Part shown: positions 1 to 5,845 of the stretch, piece by piece
Position numbering within the stretch: the first letter of the stretch is position 1
Layout: each line of letters opens with the position of its first letter
Origin: a candidate division TA06 bacterium DG_78
GTDB taxonomy: Bacteria; Hydrothermota; Tepidihabitantia; SM23-42
DNA length: 14,764 nucleotides
Assembly: GCA_001303225.1 (NCBI GenBank)
Contig: LJNI01000041.1
Location: 1 to 14,764 of the forward strand
Reading direction: 5' to 3'
Made by a program: the position numbers and the translations under genes
Notes under the pieces: model-generated
Database searches by the model: none
The model's input: the letters and a program-made list of their open reading frames with translations, nothing else
Told to the model about the DNA's origin: nothing

Positions 1-420
1 AAGGGTGTGAAATCAAAAAATGATAAAGAGGTTTTGATTCTCGATCGGAGTCAACAGGCATTCATCATTATGAATCGCTACCCATACAACAATGGTCATC
101 TTATGATTGCTCCTGTTCGTCATGTTGGTCTTTTCGAAAATTTGGACGATGAGGAGATTCTCGACATTCACCGCATGCTGACGCGGGCACTCAAGGCGCT
201 CAACTATTCGATGCAACCACAGGGATATAACATCGGTATAAATCAGGGTCGCGTTGCTGGTGCTGGTGTGGTTGATCATGTACACATTCACTGTGTGCCT
301 CGGTGGCGGGGTGACACAAATTTCATGCCTGTACTCTCAGAAACAAAGGTTGTATCTGAAGCACTGCTCGAGACCTACGAGAAGATAAAACAAGGACTTG
401 AACGATTGGATAATCCATAA
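1..420 (+). CDS. HIT-family nucleotide hydrolase/transferase (5' end outside window)
   Basis: Histidine-triad protein, a group that acts on AMP- or ADP-linked substrates such as diadenosine polyphosphates. Counting from the GTG at 7, the triad is H91-V-H93-I-H95 followed by CVPRW. Upstream are the family blocks NRYPYNNGHLMIAP (23-36) and GYNIGINQGRVAGAG (73-87), and downstream the block GDTNFMPVL. This pattern is typical of the AP4A-phosphorylase-like/HIT branch of bacteria. The frame stays open to base 1. Related proteins are usually about 160 residues and have a CxxC-containing N-terminus that is absent here. The GTG at 7 is therefore probably internal, and some 20-30 residues lie upstream of the window. 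It ends 99 nt before purF on the same strand, so co-transcription is possible. The substrate cannot be told from the sequence. Confidence 0.93.
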   Translation, partial: KGVKSKNDKEVLILDRSQQAFIIMNRYPYNNGHLMIAPVRHVGLFENLDDEEILDIHRMLTRALKALNYSMQPQGYNIGINQGRVAGAGVVDHVHIHCVPRWRGDTNFMPVLSETKVVSEALLETYEKIKQGLERLDNP

Positions 421-519
421 AAACGCTTCATGCTTAACGCCACACGCTTTACGCTTCTCCACAAAAATAAAATTATGGTTAGCGTCGTGCGTTACGTGTA
501 ATGCGTAGCGCGTAGTACT
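421..519. repeat. Inverted array of 7-nt repeats (5+5 units) between HIT gene and purF
   Basis: The left arm has five abutting heptads starting at 423, 430, 437, 444 and 451 (consensus ACGCTTN; variants ATGCTTA, ACGCCAC). The right arm has GCGT cores at exactly 482, 489, 496, 503 and 510 (496 reads GTGT), which is the reverse-complement orientation. An A/T-rich spacer of about 24 nt (458-481) separates the arms. The phase is exactly 7 nt in both arms, so the transcript could fold into a long imperfect hairpin. The right arm ends one to three bases before the purF ATG and leaves no room for a Shine-Dalgarno site. Function unknown. Related arrays occur at 9617-9669 and 13662-13771. Confidence 0.8.
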
Positions 520-1968
520 ATGTGCGGCATCATAGGTTACATTGGCAAGAGGGAAGCGATAGAGAACATCTATCCTGCACTCCTCGCACTGCAACACCGT
601 GGTCAAGATGCTGCTGGTGCTGCGACATTCGAGAATGGGTTTCATTTGAAAAAAGGGGATGGCCTCGTAGTAACTGTATTTAATCCGAAAAACCTTGAAC
701 GTCTCAAGGGTACTGTGGGTATCGGCCATGTTCGCTATCCGACAGTAGGCGCGGGTGGTGCTGAAGATGCCCAACCATTCATCATCACGACCCCATATGG
801 AATCGCGCTCTGTCATAATGGTAATCTCGTTAACTATTTTGACCTCAGGAAAGAGGTGATTGAAAATAATCTCCGCTACCTCAATTCAAACTGTGATGCT
901 GAAGTGATACTAAATTTCTTGTCAATAGAGATGACAAAAATGAAGGTAACATACCTTGTGCCTGAAAAACTCTTTAGGGCACTGACAAAGGTCTATAAAA
1001 AATTAATCGGGAGCTATGCAGTCGTGTCAGTTATTGCGAACAAGGGTCTATTGGCGTTTCGTGATCCACAGGGAATCAAACCGCTTGTCTTGGGAAGGAA
1101 TAAACAGAGTTACTGCTTTGCCTCAGAGAGTGTTGCCCTCGACCTCCTCGGTTATGAGAGAATCGAAGATGTAAAACCTGGTGAGGCGATTTTTATTGAT
1201 CATAAATTTAAGTGTTATCGAAAACAGATTGAGATAAACCGTGTCAATCGTAAGGCTACGTGTATATTTGAATATGTTTATTTTGCCCGTCCTGATTCTA
1301 TTATTGATGGTATTGGAGTCTATGAAGCACGACTCCGTCTCGGTGAAGAACTCGGTAAGGAGTGCTTAAAGTATAACATCAACCCCGATGTTGTTGTTCC
1401 TGTCCCTGACACAGGGAGAGGCGCTGCGCAAATGGTTGCAGAAATCATTGGTGCGAAACACCGTGAGGGCTTGATCAAAAACCGTTACATCTACAGGACT
1501 TTTATCATGCCGACCCAGTCCGAGCGAATCGAAGCGGTCCGTCTCAAACTCAATCCGATAAAACCAGAGGTAAGAGGTAAAAAAGTACTCCTCGTTGATG
1601 ATTCAATCGTGCGGGGGAATACCTCAAAGCAAATTATCGCACTCATGAGGAGCGTTGGTGCCCGAGAAGTGTACTATGGTCTCTACTCACCACCCTTGCG
1701 ATTCCCGTGTGTCTATGGTATTGATATGCAGACGCGAGGTGAGTTTATTGCGCGCAAAAAATCAATCGAGCAGATCAGAAAATCGATCAACGCCGATGTT
1801 CTGATTTATCAAACAGTGCCAGGATTGATTAGGGGAGTCGGTCTTGATGAAAGGGGTTTTTGCACTGCCTGTTTTACTGGCTCGTATCCAACTAAAATTC
1901 CTCAGGTCTTGCTCAAACGTATTGAGAAAGATAGGGTAAGGAGTAGAGATTCGAAATTTTACAATTAA
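520..1968 (+). CDS. purF: Amidophosphoribosyltransferase (glutamine PRPP amidotransferase)
   Basis: First committed enzyme of de novo purine synthesis: it converts PRPP plus glutamine to 5-phosphoribosylamine in the cytoplasm. At 482 residues it is full length for the family. The N-terminal Ntn glutaminase domain begins MCGIIGY, so Cys2 becomes the nucleophile after Met removal; HRGQD (26-30), R72, N101-G102 and D127 belong to this half. The phosphoribosyltransferase half carries the PRPP loop VLLVDDSIVRGNT (356-368). Four cysteines, C248 (CIFEYVYFARPDS), C397, C448 and C451 (CTAC), match the 4Fe-4S ligands of the Bacillus-type enzyme, so an iron-sulfur form is predicted. Unlike the Bacillus enzyme there is no propeptide before the Cys. 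The start is fixed by the catalytic Cys2. No Shine-Dalgarno site precedes it, because a heptad repeat array runs up to the ATG. No other pur genes are in view. Confidence 0.97.
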   Translation: MCGIIGYIGKREAIENIYPALLALQHRGQDAAGAATFENGFHLKKGDGLVVTVFNPKNLERLKGTVGIGHVRYPTVGAGGAEDAQPFIITTPYGIALCHNGNLVNYFDLRKEVIENNLRYLNSNCDAEVILNFLSIEMTKMKVTYLVPEKLFRALTKVYKKLIGSYAVVSVIANKGLLAFRDPQGIKPLVLGRNKQSYCFASESVALDLLGYERIEDVKPGEAIFIDHKFKCYRKQIEINRVNRKATCIFEYVYFARPDSIIDGIGVYEARLRLGEELGKECLKYNINPDVVVPVPDTGRGAAQMVAEIIGAKHREGLIKNRYIYRTFIMPTQSERIEAVRLKLNPIKPEVRGKKVLLVDDSIVRGNTSKQIIALMRSVGAREVYYGLYSPPLRFPCVYGIDMQTRGEFIARKKSIEQIRKSINADVLIYQTVPGLIRGVGLDERGFCTACFTGSYPTKIPQVLLKRIEKDRVRSRDSKFYN

Positions 1969-2348
1969 GATGTTCACTATATTGTCGGATTTATCAAAAT
2001 CTGTAAATTCACCATGTTTGTAAATCGGAGTAAAAAAGCTACGTAAATTACAAATCGTAAGCACCAAATCTCAAACAATATCCAAGTTTCAATATCAAAA
2101 ATTTAATAGTTGTGTTTGATTATTTGGTTATTAGAGATTGCCTGCCCCGTTAGATAAGGCACTCTTAAGGGTGATACGCACCAAATCATCCTCACTACAT
2201 TATAAATGGTTGAAAGGAAAGATTAAGTTCATATCTAACAGGGTGAAGAATTTGTGATTTATCTATATGTTGGAATGTTTCGAACGACGTGAAGTTTATC
2301 TTGCTGAGAATTTGAAAACGGTTACTGGGTTCTGGTGACTTAAAAACT
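1969..2348. other. Convergent intergenic spacer without a convincing gene
   Basis: A/T-rich stretch between the ends of purF (plus strand) and the envelope operon (minus strand). I see no ORF with coding character. Its notable content is the inverted repeat at 2145-2243. A weak imperfect stem (around 1991-2026, GATTTA...TAAATC) lies just after purF, but it has no clear T-run, so I do not call a terminator. Transcripts from both sides must end here, and the inverted repeat is the most likely structure to serve them. Confidence 0.6.
2145..2243. repeat. Dispersed inverted repeat, copy 1 (CCCCGTTAGAT...ATCTAACAGGG)
   Basis: CCCCGTTAGAT at 2145-2155 pairs with ATCTAACAGGG at 2233-2243, 10 of 11 positions, with a 77-nt interior. 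A second copy with the same arms, differing only at one A/G (T/C) position that changes in both arms and keeps pairing, lies at 13592-13654. The interiors are unrelated in sequence and length. Covariation of the arms and the conserved mismatch suggest one repeat family, perhaps MITE-like or an RNA hairpin element. Confidence 0.65.
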
Positions 2349-3206
2349 TTACTGTATTACTATTTCAATCTTTGAGTATTTTGGTTTCAGTCCCGCGATG
2401 AATCGGGGTGACGTTTTTATCGCTTCCTTAGGTAAGACAGTCTCTTCGATTATTTTATCCATTATTGTCTCACCCCGTGATTTTGCTAAAGTTTCAGATT
2501 CTGAATAAGAATAAACGACGACTTCTCGCTTAAAATGTTCTTTTATTAAATTTGTAACTTCATCAAGATACTGAACCGCCTCATCGGTTAATTTAAACGA
2601 ATCTTTTTTGAAGAGAACGTCTGCCGCGATCGCAATAATCTTCGTGTTCTGTTCATCATATATTATCCCATTAAACGTATATGGATGACCTACGATTCTC
2701 GTTGGATTTCCAACTGCATCAAATGCGGTAAATGTATAGTTATAAACTTCGCCCATATTACACATATTGTCTTTATCAGTACGACCATCCCACGAGATAG
2801 AGGTAGGTGGTAAACCACGCTCTGCATATTTTCTGACATCATCACCATTAGTATCAGTAATGACGAGTTCCCATGATGAAACCGTGGTCTTGAAGCTCGG
2901 CACAAATAAGACGATAGTGCCATACATCAACCTTCCAATTACTGGAGTACGAAGGTATTCACTGTGAAGATATAATATCGGTGTATTTAATGCATCGATC
3001 GTCATATAAAGTTTTTCATCGAAAAGATATTCTTCTTGCAGGAGGATCGAATCGAGTGGAGCAAATACATTGAAGCTAGGTGAAAGATAGATTTTCTGTT
3101 CTTCAACCTTCATCGTTGCTTCGCCTTTAATTACCTCTTCACCGATATCGTGTTCACTCGTTTTTGTTTCCTGAGAAAAAAGTAGAAGCGCAATCAAAAA
3201 TTCCAT
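2349..3206 (-). CDS. Periplasmic protein with FlgD/Ig-like module and degenerate OmpA-like C-terminus
   Basis: Last gene of the envelope operon, 285 residues, in the place where pal sits in tol-pal operons. The N-terminus MEFLIALLLFSQ is a short signal-like segment with no lipobox Cys. Residues 111-170 form a FlgD-type Ig-like module (SWELVITDTNGDDVRKYAERG, then WDG at 139-141), close to the one in the PorV-like protein. Residues 189-285 look like an OmpA/Pal domain: DVLFKKDSFKLTDEAVQYLDEV matches its first strand and helix, and LAKSRGETI its Arg-bearing helix. The usual GHTD-type loop reads SYSESET, and the terminal NRRVEI reads YSKIEI, so peptidoglycan binding is doubtful. The start is supported by GAGGGGAG just upstream of the ATG. 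It lies 16 nt after the TonB-like gene. The OmpA assignment is inference from pattern and position. Confidence 0.8.
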   Translation of the reverse strand: MEFLIALLLFSQETKTSEHDIGEEVIKGEATMKVEEQKIYLSPSFNVFAPLDSILLQEEYLFDEKLYMTIDALNTPILYLHSEYLRTPVIGRLMYGTIVLFVPSFKTTVSSWELVITDTNGDDVRKYAERGLPPTSISWDGRTDKDNMCNMGEVYNYTFTAFDAVGNPTRIVGHPYTFNGIIYDEQNTKIIAIAADVLFKKDSFKLTDEAVQYLDEVTNLIKEHFKREVVVYSYSESETLAKSRGETIMDKIIEETVLPKEAIKTSPRFIAGLKPKYSKIEIVIQ

Positions 3207-3222
3207 AAACTCCCCTCGTGCT

Positions 3223-4125
3223 TCATCCGCAGATAAATCTAAAGGTTATGATTCCCCACTGTGTTTCCTGAACAACGCTTTTGGGGAGTGGTACAAATCG
3301 CCACTTCTTTAGTGCATCTACTACTGCCTGGTCAAGATCAGGATAACCAGAAGAGATTTCGACAAGGGTACCTTCACGTAGGTTACCTGACGCCTCGACC
3401 CAAATTCTAACTTTTACAACACCGGAGATACCCTTTTGCAAACACCAGGATGGGTATTTTGGCAAAACCTTATTTAAAATTTGACGGCCGGCAATTGGCC
3501 CGGCGAGCGATATCTGTGTTCCTGCTTTTTCAGATTTTAGTTTTTCCTCAATTTGCGTCTCAACTTGTTTGGTTATTTTGGTTGTTTTTGGTGGTGGTGG
3601 TTTCTTATCAATCTTAATTGTCGGAGCCTGAGCCTTATAGCCGATACCGCCCTTGCCAATGCCGACACCTCCTTCGGTCCCGGCTCCCCTGGGTAGATTC
3701 TTGACAAGTGATATCGGTTTTTCCGCAAGAATCTCCTCGGTGCTTTTTACTGTACCATCTGCTTTGCTCCCAATCTTCACAACATCCCCGTCCATATCAT
3801 TGGTGGTGAGATATCGGTCCAGATTAATTTCTGCTTGGCTTCTGTCTAATTCAACACTAAGGTCTATCGCAGGTGTGACAATATCACTTCCATATCCTGA
3901 AGATGCAGCCTCTGAATATGTTTCTTGGACGTCACTCCAGACCGAACCTTTAGATACAACCTTTGCAACCTCGGGCCTATATGATTGATCGATGAATGTT
4001 ATCTCATGAATATTTTCATAGTCAATTACACCAGCACCTTTAGACCCTGATAAGAGGAAGAATAGACCTATGTGAATAATAATCGAGGATATGATACCGA
4101 TATCAAGGCGTTTGTCTTTAAGCAT
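3223..4125 (-). CDS. TonB/TolA-type energy-transducing protein
   Basis: 300-residue protein expected to carry motion from the ExbB/ExbD motor to the outer membrane. The start is set at the ATG of 4125, giving MLKDKRLDIGIISS. It is preceded by AGGGG, and its A overlaps the stop of the ExbD-like gene upstream (TAATG). A longer frame reaching 4176 would add 17 unlikely residues. One N-terminal membrane segment (about 9-26) holds S14-x3-H18, the SxxxH motif through which TonB and TolA couple to their motors. A long linker follows, with a Gly-rich stretch (147-162) and KKPPPPK (174-180). Residues 218-296 form a TonB C-terminal domain: LPKYPSW, GVVKVRIWVEASGNLREG, ISSGYPDLDQAVVDALKKWRFVPL. No TonB-dependent receptor is nearby, so the partner is probably encoded within this operon or elsewhere. 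Confidence 0.92.
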   Translation of the reverse strand: MLKDKRLDIGIISSIIIHIGLFFLLSGSKGAGVIDYENIHEITFIDQSYRPEVAKVVSKGSVWSDVQETYSEAASSGYGSDIVTPAIDLSVELDRSQAEINLDRYLTTNDMDGDVVKIGSKADGTVKSTEEILAEKPISLVKNLPRGAGTEGGVGIGKGGIGYKAQAPTIKIDKKPPPPKTTKITKQVETQIEEKLKSEKAGTQISLAGPIAGRQILNKVLPKYPSWCLQKGISGVVKVRIWVEASGNLREGTLVEISSGYPDLDQAVVDALKKWRFVPLPKSVVQETQWGIITFRFICG

Positions 4126-4517
4126 TATTCCCCTTTTATTTTTTTTGTGGCGCAGGCAATACGCTTTGCCCCACAACTTTTCACCTTAGCCAGAATTTCC
4201 ATGACATCAACATGTAGGACATCTTTATCTGCCCTAATCACGACGAGTTGAAATGAATCTTTTTCAAGTTCATATAAGATTGTTTCGGTAAGTTGTTCGA
4301 GAGCTATCTCCTTGTCGTTGACAAAGAGGGAACCACCTGCATTGAATGTGATGGTTAGGTTTTCCTCAGTCTTTGTCTCGGCAGTATGGGCGCGAGGTAC
4401 CTCGACTGGTGTCTGGGTATGGGTCATGACCATTGGTGCGATTACCATCATCGCTAATACTAATATTAAACCGACACACGCCATTGGCAGAATATCAATG
4501 TTCGACATTCGCCTCAT
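4125..4517 (-). CDS. Second ExbD/TolR-like protein, membrane Asp replaced by Cys
   Basis: 130 residues: one N-terminal membrane helix (about 10-33) and a periplasmic ExbD-type domain (LTITFNAGGSLFVNDKEIALEQLTETI, then VVIRADKDV). In ExbD and TolR the helix begins P-x-x-D, and that Asp is the essential proton-carrying residue. Here the segment is P11-M-A-C14 followed by VGLILVLAMMVIAP. The 14-residue distance from this position to the conserved AP matches E. coli ExbD exactly, so C14 stands in place of the Asp. It starts inside the stop of the preceding ExbD gene (ATGA overlap of 4 nt), with GAGGGAG as ribosome site. It probably pairs with that Asp-bearing ExbD as an asymmetric dimer (inference). 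Confidence 0.9.
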   Translation of the reverse strand: MRRMSNIDILPMACVGLILVLAMMVIAPMVMTHTQTPVEVPRAHTAETKTEENLTITFNAGGSLFVNDKEIALEQLTETILYELEKDSFQLVVIRADKDVLHVDVMEILAKVKSCGAKRIACATKKIKGE

Positions 4518-4924
4518 CGTTTCTCCCTCAGTAGAGCGAGTTCACCGGCTCCATGTTGTTTTGCCAAATCTAGAATCTGAATAACCCTCTCATATCGTAC
4601 TTCCGCGTCGGTTGAGACGATCACTTTTCTGCCGAGACTGCGGGCAAGGAGTTCGGGTAAGAGTTCTGTCAGTTGTTCATAGGTGACAGTTTCTTCGTTG
4701 AGGAGTATTGTACCATCATCGCGCAGATGGATATTTACTTTTATTTCACTCACCTCACTCGCTTCTGCTTTTGCAACACCAGGTGCGTTAACAAATATTC
4801 CTGATTCGAAAAAAAGTGGGATTGCAACAATGAAACCGATAACTAAGGCTAATGCTATATCAACAAGCGAATTGAGTATCAGTCCTTCAGGTTGTATGCT
4901 AAATTTAATACGCCGTCTTTTCAT
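4514..4924 (-). CDS. ExbD/TolR-like proton-channel subunit
   Basis: 136 residues from the ATG at 4924 (MKRRRIKFSIQPEG), one base after the stop of the ExbB gene. The open frame continues to 5014, but those extra residues are the ExbB C-terminus read in another frame. After a basic N-terminus, the single membrane helix begins SLVD22IALALVIGFIVAIP, with D22 in the position of the essential Asp of E. coli ExbD (D25). The periplasmic part is IKVNIHLRDDGTILLNEETVTYEQL, then KVIVSTDAEVRYERVIQILDLAKQHGAGELAL, the standard ExbD/TolR fold. With the ExbB above it, this is the proton-conducting unit of the motor. No strong ribosome site is seen, so translation is probably coupled to ExbB. Confidence 0.93.
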   Translation of the reverse strand: MKRRRIKFSIQPEGLILNSLVDIALALVIGFIVAIPLFFESGIFVNAPGVAKAEASEVSEIKVNIHLRDDGTILLNEETVTYEQLTELLPELLARSLGRKVIVSTDAEVRYERVIQILDLAKQHGAGELALLREKR

Positions 4925-4925
4925 C

Positions 4926-5627
4926 TTAGAATTTCCAGGTTGTGTCCTCGGGCGGTGTGTACTTTGGTTTAGGAGCCGGATCAGTAACTGGCGATTGTTC
5001 TGATTTTTTATCAAGATTATTGAGAAATACGATAAGGCGGTCGCTTACGCCATCGAGTCCCATTGCGAGTTCATTACTTTTTTTGGTAAAGTAGTTGTAA
5101 AAGAAGAGGGTCGGGATGCCAATAAATAAACCGAATGCCGTGGTTAAGAGTGCCTCGGCAATACCGCTTGAGATAACAGCTGGTCCACCTGATCCAGTAA
5201 TTGCAATATTGTGAAATGCCCTAATTAAACCCATTACAGTTCCTAATAGACCAAGAAGTGTTGCGGCATTAGCAAGAGTTCCCATGCCGCCCAGATACCG
5301 GTCAAACTTCACTTTCTCTTCTATAATGTAACTCGATAGAATTTCAAACAGATGATCAGTATCGAGATGACGATTCTGTAATGCAATCATAAACACACCA
5401 TTGAGAGGGTTCTTTTTTTGATGTGTGTAGGCGAGTGCGGCATTTGGGCCTTCTGTTCTGAGAACATGACTGAATTTCAAGTAACCGGCACGAGTGTCGA
5501 AACCGTGTCTAGTAAAGTACATAAACCGCTCTATGATTAACGCCAGGGCAACTATTGAGCAGACCAGAAGTATGGCCATCACCAAACTTCCTTTAAAAAT
5601 TTCAATGATAGGTTGTCCTAATATCAT
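4926..5627 (-). CDS. ExbB/TolQ/MotA-family motor protein
   Basis: 233-residue inner-membrane protein that forms the proton-driven ring around ExbD. Membrane segments lie at about 12-34, 115-140 and 150-176. The family signature GLLGTVMGLIRAF (126-138) and SSGIAEALLTTAFGLFIGIP (153-172) carry T130, E158 and T163. These correspond at a constant offset of 18 to T148, E176 and T181 of E. coli ExbB, so the proton pathway looks intact. The C-terminus ends in a Pro/Lys-rich tail (about 207-233) of unknown role. A near-perfect ribosome site, AAGGAGGATAA, sits before the ATG. The gene follows a 218-nt spacer and begins a tightly packed block, ExbB-ExbD-ExbD'-TonB, with overlaps or gaps of 1-4 nt. TolQ and ExbB cannot be told apart here. 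Confidence 0.95.
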   Translation of the reverse strand: MILGQPIIEIFKGSLVMAILLVCSIVALALIIERFMYFTRHGFDTRAGYLKFSHVLRTEGPNAALAYTHQKKNPLNGVFMIALQNRHLDTDHLFEILSSYIIEEKVKFDRYLGGMGTLANAATLLGLLGTVMGLIRAFHNIAITGSGGPAVISSGIAEALLTTAFGLFIGIPTLFFYNYFTKKSNELAMGLDGVSDRLIVFLNNLDKKSEQSPVTDPAPKPKYTPPEDTTWKF

Positions 5628-5845
5628 TTATCCTCCTTTCAACGAATGCAGCTAACGGTCATCGGTTACCCCCTCGGTGTCGAGCCTCGGGACGAGACGG
5701 AAGCCCGTATCGTCAATCGTCAAAGGGCAACGTTTGATTAATCCCATAACTGTAACCGAGCTACGAAACAGGCATCGTAACCATTGCCGTAACCAGTTTC
5801 ATCAATACTGGCCGCGATGCCCAAAAAGTACTAACAAAGTATTGA
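5628..5845. other. Intergenic leader between the TPR and ExbB genes
   Basis: 218 nt separating otherwise closely packed genes. It contains two abutting heptads, ATCGTCA at 5709-5715 and 5716-5722, and scattered CGTAACC/GGTTAC motifs near 5655 and 5777-5795, so it may be a decayed member of the 7-nt array family. I found no consensus promoter and no strong terminator on the minus strand. It may adjust expression of the motor block relative to the upstream genes. Confidence 0.4.

Noticed and set aside
421..519. Phased repeats as a CRISPR array
   Set aside because: The units are 7 nt, abutting and inverted in the second half, with no 20-40 nt spacers and no cas genes.
337..816. 159-residue minus-strand frame over the HIT/purF junction
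   Set aside because: It overlaps the HIT and purF coding sequences and the repeat array, and has no domain character.
1991..2026. Terminator hairpin after purF
   Set aside because: The stem is imperfect and A/T-only, with no following T-run; too weak to call.
4125..4176. Longer start for the TonB-like protein (ATG at 4176)
   Set aside because: The extra 17 residues overlap the ExbD-like gene in another frame. The ATG at 4125 has AGGGG, a TAATG coupling to the upstream stop, and gives a normal TonB N-terminus.
4925..5014. Longer start for the first ExbD (ATG at 5014)
   Set aside because: The added 30 residues are the ExbB C-terminus read out of frame. MKRRRIKF at 4924 is a standard ExbD start directly after the ExbB stop.
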